A DNA stretch of 64,000 nt from Amycolatopsis nivea. Lineage in GTDB: Bacteria > Actinomycetota > Actinomycetes > Mycobacteriales > Pseudonocardiaceae. Where the stretch lies: positions 1-64,000 of the forward strand of contig NZ_SDLT01000016.1 in the NCBI RefSeq assembly GCF_004522235.1, in the 5' to 3' direction. Positions 23,292 to 31,796 of the stretch are shown here, piece by piece. Below the pieces are notes generated by a model, which saw only the letters and a list, made by a program, of their open reading frames with translations, was not told the DNA's origin and made no database searches. Within the stretch, counting starts at the first letter, position 1. Each line of letters starts with the position of its first letter. Both the position numbers and the translations under genes were made by a program.

Positions 23292-24830
23292 GTGGCCGAG
23301 CAAGCGTCGGGACCAGCGGCGGAGATCGCGCAGGGATACGTGAGCGACGGGGCGGCCGTCGAGCTGGGCGCGGTGGTGATCGACGGGAAGACGGAGGCGT
23401 CGGCCGCGGTCCGGCTGCCGCTGGCGACGCTGAACCGGCACGGGCTGGTCGCGGGCGCGACCGGCACCGGCAAGACCAAGACGCTCCAGCTGATCTCCGA
23501 ACAGCTGTCGGCGGCCGGGGTTCCGGTCGTGCTGGCCGACGTCAAGGGCGACCTGTCCGGCCTGTCCGCGCCCGGCGAGGCGAGCGATCGCACCGCGAAA
23601 CGGTCCGCAGAGCTGGGGGACGAATGGGCACCCGCAGCGGGTCCGGTGCAGTTCTTGTCGCTCGGCACCAGTGGCACCGGCATCCCGGTCCGCGCGACGA
23701 TCACCAGCTTCGGTCCGGTGCTGCTGTCGAAGGTGCTCGGGCTCAACGAGACGCAGGAATCGACGCTCGGCCTGATTTTCCACTGGGCTGACCAGCGCGG
23801 GCTCGCCCTGCTGGACACCAAGGACCTGCGGTCGGTCATCACGCACCTGACCAGCGACGAGGGCAAGGAAGACCTCAAGGGCATCGGCGGGGTGTCCGCG
23901 GCGACGGCGGGCGTCATCCTGCGCGCACTGTCCAATCTGGAGGCTCAGGGCGGCGAGGAGTTCTTCGGCGAGCCCGAGCTGGACGTCCACGACCTGATGC
24001 GCCAGCAGGACGACAAGGGCGTCATCACGCTGCTGGAACTGGACAATCTGCAGTCCAAACCGGCGCTGTTCTCGACGTTCCTGATGTGGCTGCTGGCCGA
24101 GCTGTTCGAGGAGCTGCCCGAGGAAGGCGACCTCGACCAGCCGAAGCTGGTGTTCTTCTTCGACGAGGCGCACCTGCTGTTCTCCGACGCGTCGAAGGCT
24201 TTCCTCGAACGGATCGAGCAGACGGTGAAGCTCATCCGGTCGAAGGGTGTCGGCGTGTTCTTCTGCACGCAGCTGCCGACCGACATCCCGAACAACGTGC
24301 TGTCCCAGCTCGGCGCGCGGGTGCAGCACGCGTTGCGCGCGTTCACGCCGGACGATCAGAAAGCGTTGGCGCGCACGGTAAAGACGTATCCGAAGTCGCC
24401 GCACTACGACCTCGAGACGGCGTTGACGTCGCTGGGGATCGGCGAGGCGATCGTCACCGTGCTGTCCGAACGCGGCGCGCCGACGCCGGTCGCCTGGACG
24501 CGGCTGCGCGCCCCGCGGTCGAAGATGGGGTCGATCGGGGCGGACGCGATCCGCGCGGCGGTCGCGTCGTCGGAACTGAACGCCAAGTACGGGGAGACAA
24601 TCGACCGCGAGTCGGCGTACGAGAAGTTGGCGGCGAAAGCCACGCCAGCCCCGGAAGCGGCACCGGCCGCGGAGCCCGAGGTGCCGGCCGCGCCCAAGCC
24701 GGAGAAGGAGGAGCCGGGGATGATCTCGCAGGTGCTGAGCAACCCGGCGGTGAAGTCGTTCATGCGCTCGGCGGCGAGTTCGCTCGGACGGGAGTTCTCG
24801 CGCGGGCTGTTCGGCAACCGGCGGCGTTGA
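23292..24830 (+). CDS. HerA-like ATPase (DUF853 family)
   Basis: The 512-residue cytosolic protein has Walker A GATGTGKTKTLQ (about 54-65), LADVKGDLSGL following, and Walker B KLVFFFDEAHLLF (about 285-297), the pattern of DUF853 proteins, hexameric HerA-like ATPases of unknown substrate. The C-terminus has an Ala/Pro/Glu-rich linker (about 440-470) and a conserved tail with MRSAASSLGREFSRGLFG. The GTG at 23292 was preferred because GGGG precedes it at 8 bases; GTG 23283 is an alternative. Confidence 0.88.
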   Translation: MAEQASGPAAEIAQGYVSDGAAVELGAVVIDGKTEASAAVRLPLATLNRHGLVAGATGTGKTKTLQLISEQLSAAGVPVVLADVKGDLSGLSAPGEASDRTAKRSAELGDEWAPAAGPVQFLSLGTSGTGIPVRATITSFGPVLLSKVLGLNETQESTLGLIFHWADQRGLALLDTKDLRSVITHLTSDEGKEDLKGIGGVSAATAGVILRALSNLEAQGGEEFFGEPELDVHDLMRQQDDKGVITLLELDNLQSKPALFSTFLMWLLAELFEELPEEGDLDQPKLVFFFDEAHLLFSDASKAFLERIEQTVKLIRSKGVGVFFCTQLPTDIPNNVLSQLGARVQHALRAFTPDDQKALARTVKTYPKSPHYDLETALTSLGIGEAIVTVLSERGAPTPVAWTRLRAPRSKMGSIGADAIRAAVASSELNAKYGETIDRESAYEKLAAKATPAPEAAPAAEPEVPAAPKPEKEEPGMISQVLSNPAVKSFMRSAASSLGREFSRGLFGNRRR

Positions 24831-24857
24831 GATACCTGACGGGAGATGGCAGGTATC
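24831..24857. promoter_or_regulatory. Inverted repeat GATACCTG-N11-CAGGTATC
   Basis: A perfect 8-bp inverted repeat starts one base after the HerA-like gene's stop and lies just upstream of a TTGACT hexamer (24864-24869) that could be the -35 box of the DUF3224 gene at 24904. It could be an operator; no T-run supports a terminator. Confidence 0.45.
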
Positions 24858-24903
24858 GGCGGTTGACTGTGCGGGATCGAGTTTCCGGCAGAGGAGCAAC
24901 CGC

Positions 24904-25287
24904 ATGACCAAGACCGCCGTCGCCGCGTTCGAGCTGGACAAATGGGAGCCGCAGGCGCAGGACGAGGCCGGCGGCACGGCGTTCGCGCAGGTGCTGATCG
25001 AGAAGACGTTCACCGGGGCGGTCGAAGGGACCAGCCGGGTCGAAATGCTGACGGCGTCGAACGAGACATCGCGCGCGTATGTCGCCTTCGAGCGGTTCAC
25101 CGGATCTGTCGACGGGCGGAAGGGAAGCTTCGTTCTCCGGCACACGGCCGGCGACGAGGGGCTGTCGCTGGTCTTGCTGCCCGGTTCGGGCACGGACGAA
25201 CTGGTGGGCATCTCCGGATCGGCCGATATCGCCGTCGACGAGGGGAAGCACACGTTCACGCTGGTCTACGAACTGCCGGGCGCGTGA
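24904..25287 (+). CDS. DUF3224 family protein
   Basis: The 127-residue protein has the small beta-barrel pattern of DUF3224 with EKTFTGAVEGTSRVEML, YVAFERFTGSVDGRKGSFVL and the C-terminal FTLVYELP. Members are widespread in actinobacteria, have an allene-oxide-cyclase-like or lipocalin-like barrel, and no known enzymatic role. AGAGGAG precedes the ATG at 7 bases. It is probably a single-gene unit, ending at a strong stem-loop. Confidence 0.88.
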   Translation: MTKTAVAAFELDKWEPQAQDEAGGTAFAQVLIEKTFTGAVEGTSRVEMLTASNETSRAYVAFERFTGSVDGRKGSFVLRHTAGDEGLSLVLLPGSGTDELVGISGSADIAVDEGKHTFTLVYELPGA

Positions 25288-25291
25288 AGAA

Positions 25292-25331
25292 GCCGCTCTC
25301 TCCAGGCCCCGAATTTCCCGGAGAGAGCGGC
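25292..25331. terminator. Bidirectional terminator between convergent genes
   Basis: GCCGCTCTCTCC (25292-25303) pairs perfectly with GGAGAGAGCGGC (25320-25331) around a 16-base loop, between the DUF3224 gene and the convergent protease gene. Confidence 0.8.
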
Positions 25332-25406
25332 CAGGTTTCCTCACCGTCCCGAGAGTGAGGAGCGGAGGCGGGCCGCCCCGACCACGGTCCGCCTCCGGAG
25401 TCCCGG

Positions 25407-26747
25407 TCAGCCGTTGACGATCTGGTCGACGATCTTCTTGGCGTCGTTGATCGGGATGGCGAACCCGATTCCGACGCTGCCCGCCGAGGAGTTCGGGCTG
25501 TAGAGCGCGGAGTTGATGCCGATCACCCGGCCCTGGCTGTCGACGAGCGCGCCGCCCGAGTTGCCCTGGTTGATCGAGGCGTCGGTCTGGATCGCGGTGT
25601 AGCTGGGGCCGGACGTGACGTTCGAGGTCTGCCTCCCGAAGGGCGAGTTCTGCTGATCGCCGTCGCCGCCCCCGACGTCGGACAGCGGCCGGTTGAGCGC
25701 GCTGACGATGCCGGTGGTGACGGTGTTCTGCAGCCCGCCCGGCGACCCGATCGCGATGACCTGCTGCCCGACGGCGAGCTTGCTCGAATCGCCGAGCGTC
25801 GCCGCGGTGAGCCCGCTCGCGCCCTGGGCCTGCAACACCGCGATGTCGCTCTTGGTGTCCGAACCGACGACCCTGGCCTGGTACTTCTTGCCGTCCGACG
25901 TGGTGACCGTGACGGTCTGCGCGCCCTCCACGACGTGCGCGTTGGTGAGGATCCGGCCGTCCGCGGTGAGGATGACGCCCGATCCGATCGCCGTGCCCCG
26001 CCCGGTCGTGACGTTCACCTGAACCACACTGGGCACCACCTTCGCGGCGACGGTGCTGACATCCCCGGAAGCCGTGGTGTTGCTGATGGTCTGCCCAGTG
26101 GCGGCGGTCGACGCGGTGCTTGAGGACGCGCTGGTGCCGCCCGTCAGCCCGACGATCGCCGCACCGGCACCGCCGCCGAGCAGGGCCGCGGCCAGCGCCG
26201 TGGCTCCGACGAGCGCCGCCATCCGGCCGGGTCGCTTCCGCGGACCAGCCAGGGCTGCGGGCGGTTGCGCGGGTTGTGGCATTGGGCCGTAGTGCGGGAT
26301 GCCTGACTGCTGCTGTGGGGTGTCAGGTTGGTTTTGCGGAATGCCTGGCTGTTGCGGGGCGGCGGGTTGGCTGTGCGGAGCTCCGAACTGCTGCTGCGCG
26401 GTGCCGGGTTGGTTGTGCGGCGTGCCTGGCGGGTGCGGCGCGGTGTTCGGCCCAGACTGCGCGGCAGTCCCCGGCTGAGGAACCCGGACCGCTCCGGGTC
26501 CGGCTGCCTGGGCACCGCTGGGCAGTTGCGCGTTGCCCGGCCCGGCCTGCCGAGCGCTGGCGGCCGTCTCCTGCTCGCCACGCCCTCCGGCTTGCCCGAC
26601 AGGACCGCCTCCGACCTCCTGCGGACGTCCCTGTCCCGCAACGAACGGACTCGACCCGGCCCGGTACTGGCCGTACTGCTCACTGCTCTGGTGCGGCTGG
26701 TGCCCACCGGGTGTAGCGGGGCCGGGCCGGCTCTCGTTCTCGGTCAT
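25407..26747 (-). CDS. Membrane-anchored HtrA-like serine protease without PDZ domain
   Basis: The 446-residue protein has a long Gln/Pro/Gly-rich cytoplasmic N-terminus (about 1-165), one membrane span (about 174-200), and an external trypsin-like S1C domain (about 225-446) with the triad in LTNAHVVEG (His), KSDIAVLQ (Asp) and INQGNSGGALVD (Ser). HtrA/PepD proteases handle misfolded envelope proteins, but most end in a PDZ domain; this one stops right after the protease domain. The upstream region carries nested CTCAG/CTGAG palindromes and a (GCCGT)15 array, suggesting stress-responsive control. Confidence 0.9.
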   Translation of the reverse strand: MTENESRPGPATPGGHQPHQSSEQYGQYRAGSSPFVAGQGRPQEVGGGPVGQAGGRGEQETAASARQAGPGNAQLPSGAQAAGPGAVRVPQPGTAAQSGPNTAPHPPGTPHNQPGTAQQQFGAPHSQPAAPQQPGIPQNQPDTPQQQSGIPHYGPMPQPAQPPAALAGPRKRPGRMAALVGATALAAALLGGGAGAAIVGLTGGTSASSSTASTAATGQTISNTTASGDVSTVAAKVVPSVVQVNVTTGRGTAIGSGVILTADGRILTNAHVVEGAQTVTVTTSDGKKYQARVVGSDTKSDIAVLQAQGASGLTAATLGDSSKLAVGQQVIAIGSPGGLQNTVTTGIVSALNRPLSDVGGGDGDQQNSPFGRQTSNVTSGPSYTAIQTDASINQGNSGGALVDSQGRVIGINSALYSPNSSAGSVGIGFAIPINDAKKIVDQIVNG

Positions 26748-26792
26748 GAACCCAGACTCGCGCCTGTGCTTATGAGCAGCCTGTGGAAAACC

Positions 26793-26842
26793 CTCAGGCT
26801 TTCCTGAGAAGAATCAGCTGAGAATTCTCAGTCGTTCTCAGG
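26793..26842. promoter_or_regulatory. Nested CTCAG/CTGAG palindromes before the protease gene
   Basis: Three overlapping inverted repeats occur 46-95 bp before the protease start: CTCAGG-N4-CCTGAG (26793-26808), CCTGAGAA-N24-TTCTCAGG (26803-26842), and a perfect 14-bp palindrome CTGAGAATTCTCAG (26818-26831). The recurring CTCAG half-site is what a dimeric response regulator would need. Confidence 0.55.
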
Positions 26843-26860
26843 CAGTGCATCCTCGTCCGT

Positions 26861-26935
26861 GCCGTGCCGTGCCGTGCCGTGCCGTGCCGTGCCGTGCCGT
26901 GCCGTGCCGTGCCGTGCCGTGCCGTGCCGTGCCGT
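26861..26935. repeat. Pentanucleotide tandem array (GCCGT)15
   Basis: Fifteen uninterrupted copies of GCCGT occupy 26861-26935, 114-188 bp upstream of the protease ATG; a partial copy precedes the array. Perfect short-unit arrays of this length are prone to slippage. The remaining 150 bp to the next gene show nothing recognisable. Confidence 0.95.
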
Positions 26936-27085
26936 CCAGAGCGATGAGCCCGCGGAGCTCACCACCGCCGATCAGCAATGCGTCAGTCCAAACCGTCCAA
27001 AGCTTCCGCGCAACCCGGCAAGCTGGACGCGGCGCACCTCCTTTCCAGCCTTCCGGCCATCGTCATCCACCAACTCCCACACTTG

Positions 27086-28408
27086 TCAGTCAAAGAAACT
27101 CGGCACGTCCAACGCCCCTCCCGATGCCTCGAACTCGTCGTGCACGGCTTTGCGCAGCGCCGCGTCGGCGAGATAGTCGGCGGCTGTCAGAGCCAGCCCC
27201 AGCGCGCCGTCGATGACCGCCTGATCACCCGCCGGCGACCCAGCAGCCTCAGCGAATTCCTTGGTGTGCAAGGCGACCGTCGGCCCGGACACCGCGATCA
27301 TCGGGTGCAGCGCGGGCATCCGGAAAGACAAATTCCCGAGGTCCGTGCTCCCCGTCAGGAACTCCGGCACGATGCCCGGCGGCAGCGGTTTCCGCCCCGT
27401 GCCCTGTTGATTGACCGACCACCGTCCGGCCAGTGTCGTGTTGAACCGGATCGGCAGATACGCCGGCTGCGCGTCCCAGCGCAATTCCACTCCGCAGCCC
27501 GTCATTTCGGCCGCGCCGTGGGCGATCGCGGTCATCCGGCTGGCCAAGTCGCGCAGCGTGTCGGGATTTGCCGACCGGAGGTAGAACAGGAGAGCCGCCC
27601 GGGCCGGGATCACGTTCGGCCGCGCGCCGCCGTCGGTGAAGATGCCGTGCACCCGGTCGCTCGACGGCAGCTGTTGTCGCAGCGCCGACACTCCTTGATA
27701 GGCCGCCACCGCCGCGTCGAGCGCGTTGCGCCCCATGAACGGCTGCGCCGAAGCATGTGCGCCGACGCCGTGGAACACCATCTCGAGCTGCCGCCTGCCG
27801 AGGAACGGGTGCAACGCGATGTCGTGGCTGAACGGGTGCAGCATGATCACCGCGTCGACATCGTCGAAGACCCCGGCTCGCGCGAGCGTCTCCTTGCCGC
27901 CCCCGCCTTCCTCAGCAGGGGTGCCCACCAGCGACACACGCCCGCCGAGTCGTTCGGCCACTGCGGCCGCACCGAGGAATCCGCCTGCTCCGGCGGTGCA
28001 AATAACGTTGTGCCCGCAGCCATGCCCCAATCCCGGCAGCGCGTCGTACTCGGACAGAACCGCGATGTGCGGCCCCTTGTTGTCCGGAGTTCCGGTGCGC
28101 AATGCGGTGTCCAGCCCGCCGAGTCCGACGGTGACCTCGTGTCCATGGGCGCGCAGCAAGTCGGCGAGTGCGCCGACTGACCGGTGTTCGGCGAACCCTT
28201 CTTCCGGATGCGCGTGCAGATCCTGGCTGAGCGCGACGAGTTCGCTCGCGCGGGAACGCACTTCTTCTTCAACCGCAGCACGGGTTTCCGCGTCGGCCCC
28301 GGCGTAGTCGGAACTGAGCGGTTCGGCGGCGGCCACGGCATCGGCGGTGGCTTCGACGAGGGAACGGAGGTGGCTGTCGTCGGGCGGGACAGGAGCGGCG
28401 TGGGTCAT
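27086..28408 (-). CDS. M20D-family amidohydrolase (aminoacylase/carboxypeptidase)
   Basis: The 440-residue protein has metal-binding motifs of the M20 dizinc hydrolases: SEYDALPGLGHGCGHNV (about 110-126) and GTPAEEGGGGKE (about 158-169), then HGVGAHAS in the lid domain and a C-terminal His in VALHTKEFAEAA. It likely hydrolyses N-acyl or amide bonds of small molecules such as N-acyl amino acids or p-aminobenzoyl-glutamate-type substrates; the exact substrate is unknown. The ATG at 28408 gives the best N-terminus, though no strong ribosome-binding site precedes it. It lies 37 bp downstream of the methyltransferase gene on the same strand. Confidence 0.85.
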   Translation of the reverse strand: MTHAAPVPPDDSHLRSLVEATADAVAAAEPLSSDYAGADAETRAAVEEEVRSRASELVALSQDLHAHPEEGFAEHRSVGALADLLRAHGHEVTVGLGGLDTALRTGTPDNKGPHIAVLSEYDALPGLGHGCGHNVICTAGAGGFLGAAAVAERLGGRVSLVGTPAEEGGGGKETLARAGVFDDVDAVIMLHPFSHDIALHPFLGRRQLEMVFHGVGAHASAQPFMGRNALDAAVAAYQGVSALRQQLPSSDRVHGIFTDGGARPNVIPARAALLFYLRSANPDTLRDLASRMTAIAHGAAEMTGCGVELRWDAQPAYLPIRFNTTLAGRWSVNQQGTGRKPLPPGIVPEFLTGSTDLGNLSFRMPALHPMIAVSGPTVALHTKEFAEAAGSPAGDQAVIDGALGLALTAADYLADAALRKAVHDEFEASGGALDVPSFFD

Positions 28409-28445
28409 GCGGGGAATGCTAACTCCGAACCCCGACAGAAATGGA

Positions 28446-29207
28446 TCACCGCACGTCGGACAGCCGACCGGAGACGAGTTGGGCGACGCCGAAGTACTGC
28501 TCGCGCACCTCGTCGAAGCCACGCGCGCGCAAGCTGGCCGCGATCTCTCCGCGGTCGAACATGCGTTGCCCGCTGACGATTCCTCCTGCGGTGTCGGCGA
28601 TCCGGGCCAGCCAGCAGTCTCGGCGGGCGCTCGTGAGCAGGACGATCCGGCCGCCGGGACGCAGAATCCGGGTGAACGAATCGAGCGCGCGTTCCGGCTG
28701 GGCGAACATGTGCAGGGCAGCGAAACAGCAGACAGCGTCCACAGTGGATGAAAGCAGCGGCGGTTCGACCGCGTCGGCGCGAAGGTAGGCCACGTTCGGT
28801 GAGTCAGTTTCTTCGACCGCGCGCGAAAGCATGCTGCGTGCGCCGTCCAGGCCGATCGCGAGCCCTTCCGGCCCCACCGCGTCCCCGAACGCGCGCGTGA
28901 ACCGGCCGGTTCCGCACGCGACGTCGAGCACGACTTGGCCCGGCTGTAGCCCGAGACGTTCGGAGGCCAGCGCGACCTCGTCGGCCATGCTCGGGCCGCT
29001 GGGGCCTTTGAGGACGCGGCCGAGCACGGGCCGCCAGTAGTGTTCGTATACCTGCGGCAGCAGCGTGGTGCGCATGAGCCGCTGGGTGAGCCCGGTGGGC
29101 GGGCCGGCCTGGGCCGCGTCGCCGAGGGTGTCGAAGAAACCGTCGGCTGTCGTGGCCGGTTCGCTGAGCAGATCGGTGAGCCGTTGCTGGGTGCTGTGGT
29201 GCGGCAC
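28446..29207 (-). CDS. Class I SAM-dependent methyltransferase
   Basis: The 253-residue protein has SAM motif I VVLDVACGTGRFTRAF (about 91-106), a LGLDGARSM-like acidic strand end (IGLDGARSML), and motif post-II/III FTRILRPGGRIVLLTSARR (about 175-193), as in UbiE-like methyltransferases of the Methyltransf_11 group. The N-terminal 60 residues form a helical cap. The substrate is a small molecule not predictable from sequence. It is probably co-transcribed with the downstream amidohydrolase. Confidence 0.85.
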   Translation of the reverse strand: MPHHSTQQRLTDLLSEPATTADGFFDTLGDAAQAGPPTGLTQRLMRTTLLPQVYEHYWRPVLGRVLKGPSGPSMADEVALASERLGLQPGQVVLDVACGTGRFTRAFGDAVGPEGLAIGLDGARSMLSRAVEETDSPNVAYLRADAVEPPLLSSTVDAVCCFAALHMFAQPERALDSFTRILRPGGRIVLLTSARRDCWLARIADTAGGIVSGQRMFDRGEIAASLRARGFDEVREQYFGVAQLVSGRLSDVR

Positions 29208-29252
29208 GGAGGTCCTCTCGGTGGGATACCGGCAGTATGCGGCATCAACTGC

Positions 29253-29268
29253 TCACTCGTTCGAGTGA
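29253..29268. promoter_or_regulatory. Palindrome TCACTCG-TT-CGAGTGA
   Basis: A perfect 7-bp inverted repeat around TT lies 46 bp upstream of the methyltransferase ATG, in the divergent gap with the AlkA-type gene. Its size and symmetry fit a TetR-class operator; no such regulator is adjacent. Confidence 0.45.
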
Positions 29269-29372
29269 AGATCTGTCCGATCAAGCGTTCGAGGCCCGGC
29301 ATTGTCGGTGGCTGTTCCTAACGTCGTCCGCACGGTCTCCGACTCGCGGAGACCAGCGAGGAGGACTGACTG

Positions 29373-30293
29373 ATGACCGCACCGATCCTGCGTCCGATCG
29401 ACCTGCCCACCGGTGAAATCGCCGTGCATGGGGCCTTCGACCTGAGCGCCGCCTCGCGGTGGCTCGCCGGGGCGGGCCCGGCGGGGTCCTTCGCCGCCGA
29501 ACCGGGCGTGCTGCGGATGGCGTTCCCGGTGGAGGGGACCTGGACCCATGCCGGGGCCGCGATCCGGCAGAGATCCCCGGGCACGGTCGAAGTCGGGGTG
29601 GCGGCGCCGGTGGAGATCGCCGCGCGGGTGGTCGCGCAGGTGAGCCGGATGCTTTCGCTCGATGTCGACGAATCGGGGTTCGCCGAGGCCGCGAGCCGGG
29701 ACTCGGTGGTCCGGCGGCTGCACGCCCGTCACAGCGGAGCGCGCCCAGTGCTGTTTTCGTCGCCGTACGAAGCGGCTTGCTGGGCCGTGCTCACGCAAGG
29801 AATGCGGGTCCCGCAGGCGAGACGATTTCGCGAGCAGTTGACTGTGCGCCATGGCCGTCAGGTCGGCGAAGACGGGCTGTTTTCCTTTCCCTCGCCGCAG
29901 ATTCTGGCCGAGCTGGGCGACGAACCGTCGGTGGGGCCATTCCGGCTCGCGCGCCTCCGAGCTGTCGCCCGGGCAGCTGTAGACGGTCGCCTGGACACCG
30001 AGGAGTTGCTGGCGCTGCCGATCCCCGAAGCGATGAGCCGCCTGTGTGCGATCCCGGGCATCGGAGCGTTCTCCGCCGAGCAGATCTTGCTGCACGGCGC
30101 GGGACATCCCGATCTCTTCCCCCGCCTGGACACCCAGCTCCACCAGATTCTGTGCGCGGAGTACGCGTTGCCTCCCGACACGCCGCCGGACGAGCTTGAG
30201 CCGTTGGCTGAGGATTGGCGTCCGTATCGGTCATGGGTTGCCCATCTATTCCGGTTTGATCGGCTGAAGGTGTCCGTGGAGGTCGCGGACTGA
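29373..30293 (+). CDS. AlkA-type DNA glycosylase (HhH-GPD)
   Basis: The 306-residue protein has an N-terminal AlkA-like beta domain and a helix-hairpin-helix glycosylase domain: SPYEAACWAVLTQGM (about 130-144), LCAIPGIGAFSAEQILLHGAG (about 225-245), the catalytic Asp in HPDLFP (about 247), and WRPYRSWVAHLF near the C-terminus. These remove alkylated purines such as 3-methyladenine in base-excision repair. The ATG has GAGGA upstream. It stands alone between a divergent methyltransferase and the M50 gene. Confidence 0.88.
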   Translation: MTAPILRPIDLPTGEIAVHGAFDLSAASRWLAGAGPAGSFAAEPGVLRMAFPVEGTWTHAGAAIRQRSPGTVEVGVAAPVEIAARVVAQVSRMLSLDVDESGFAEAASRDSVVRRLHARHSGARPVLFSSPYEAACWAVLTQGMRVPQARRFREQLTVRHGRQVGEDGLFSFPSPQILAELGDEPSVGPFRLARLRAVARAAVDGRLDTEELLALPIPEAMSRLCAIPGIGAFSAEQILLHGAGHPDLFPRLDTQLHQILCAEYALPPDTPPDELEPLAEDWRPYRSWVAHLFRFDRLKVSVEVAD

Positions 30294-30426
30294 GCGGTAC
30301 TTGAAGTCGCGGATCGGCAGGAGGGAGATGCCATGGAGTGAGGCCGCGGCCCATACCGAATCGCGGTCGACGGATGTTGCCTGGGCACTCACAGCAGCCA
30401 AATAGGGCCTGTGGTGAGGTGTCCGC

Positions 30427-31218
30427 GTGACTACGCCTGTACTCGCCGTCTCGACTGTGCTCAGTGCTCGACCGGGCACCGGAGAAGTCTCCGGTGCGGC
30501 CATGGCCGCGAGCACTGGGACAGTCAGCGCGGCGCTGGAACAGGCGAACACGCCGAGCGTCATCACGTTGGTCACCGGCGCGATCGCTTTGCTGGTCGTG
30601 CTGGCCGGCGGGACGCCGTGGCGGTTCGCCCGCAACGTCATCACGATCGTGCACGAGGCAGGCCATGCGCTGGCCGCGGTGACAGTCGGACGGCGGCTGC
30701 GGTCGATCCGGCTGCACTCGGACACCTCCGGGGTCACCGTGTCGCGCGGCAAGCCTGAGGGGCCCGGCATGGCGTTCACCGCTTTGGCCGGATACATCGC
30801 CCCGTCGGTCCTGGGACTGCTGTTCGCGAGCCTGGTCGGAGCCGACCTGATCACCGCGGTGCTCGTGCTGGTCGCGTTGCTGCTGCTGGGCGTGCTGATC
30901 ATGGTGCGCAATGCCTACGGCGTGTTCACGGTGGTGGCAAGCGCTGTCGTGCTCGGGCTGGTGGCCTTGGTCGCGCCGAAGGTGGTGCAGGCGCCCTTCG
31001 TGTACCTGCTGACCTGGTTCCTGCTGTTCGGCGGGGTTCGGCCGGTGGTGGAGCTTCAGCTCAAGCGGCGGCGTGGCCAGGCGCGGGACTCCGACGCCGA
31101 TCAGCTGAGCCGGCTGACCGCTGTGCCCGCGGTGTTGTGGGTGCTGGTGTTCGGCGTGCTCACGGCGAGTTGCGTGATCGCGGGCGGGTTGTGGCTGCTG
31201 CAACCGTTGGCGTTGTGA
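30427..31218 (+). CDS. M50-like membrane metallopeptidase
   Basis: The 263-residue protein has about six hydrophobic segments; the zinc motif HEAGH (residues 76-80) sits in VITIVHEAGHALAAVTVGRR. The arrangement matches the M50B-like (SpoIVFB/YwmF-type) membrane proteins of actinobacteria, which lack a PDZ domain. It may cut membrane-embedded regulators within the bilayer; partner unknown. The second conserved motif near residue 110 (AGYIAPSVLGLLF) fits the family. GAGGTG precedes the GTG start at 30427. Confidence 0.85.
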   Translation: MTTPVLAVSTVLSARPGTGEVSGAAMAASTGTVSAALEQANTPSVITLVTGAIALLVVLAGGTPWRFARNVITIVHEAGHALAAVTVGRRLRSIRLHSDTSGVTVSRGKPEGPGMAFTALAGYIAPSVLGLLFASLVGADLITAVLVLVALLLLGVLIMVRNAYGVFTVVASAVVLGLVALVAPKVVQAPFVYLLTWFLLFGGVRPVVELQLKRRRGQARDSDADQLSRLTAVPAVLWVLVFGVLTASCVIAGGLWLLQPLAL

Positions 31219-31796
31219 TGCGGTCGCTGCGGTTGTCGGTTGCGGTGAGGTGACGCGGACTGGCGGCTCGGTGGCGTCGTGCGACGGCGCGCGGTCGCTG
31301 GGATGCGGCGGAAGCCCGTGGCGGTGCGGCGGCGACGTTCATGCACGCTCCGCGTGCGAGCGGACGGCGGCCGCGGCGGATTGGTCGAGCGCTGGCTGGG
31401 CGGCTCACGGATCGGTTGAGCGCTGGCTGGGCGGCTCACGGATCGGTTGAGCGTTGGCAGGGCGGCCCATGGATCGGTTGAGCATTGGCTGGGTTGCCGA
31501 CGGATTGGTTGAGCGGCAAGCAGTTGAGTGGCAAGCAGTTGAGTGGCAAGCAGTTGAGTGGCAAGCGGTAGGGTGGAACGGCCGGTTATGGGCGCACGCT
31601 GTCGTCGGCAATGCCGTGGCAAGCTGTCGCCGCGCTTGGCAGGGCGTGCGTGGCACTGCACGTCCGAGTGCTTGGTGGCGTTCGCGCCTGACCCAGCTCT
31701 CCTGGGTGGTTGCGATCTCCAACCGCTGGGGGTGATCAGCCACGACGCCGCTGTGAGGGGTGCGGGAACTGTTCGGCGTTGGTTACGCGTCGGACT
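31219..31796. other. Non-coding gap holding tandem repeats
   Basis: No protein gene is convincing in these 578 bp. The centre (31383-31567) holds the repeat array listed separately; open frames across it arise from the repeats and have no family resemblance. Confidence 0.6.
31383..31567. repeat. Degenerate 31-bp tandem repeat followed by 15-bp repeat
   Basis: Units beginning GGTTGAGC (first GGTCGAGC) recur exactly every 31 bp at 31383, 31414, 31445, 31476 and 31507, the first two nearly identical and later ones decaying. The fifth unit runs into four copies of a 15-bp unit (GTTGAGTGGCAAGCA) ending near 31567. The 15-mer shares GGTTGAG with the 31-mer, suggesting nested expansion. A period of 31 is not a multiple of three, so it is not a protein repeat. 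Confidence 0.85.

Noticed and set aside
26861..26935. Coding repeat in a small protein
   Set aside because: A five-base unit shifts frame in every copy, and the surrounding frames show no domain.
31383..31567. Possible CRISPR array
   Set aside because: Repeats are directly adjacent with no unique spacers, units decay steadily, and no cas genes are near.
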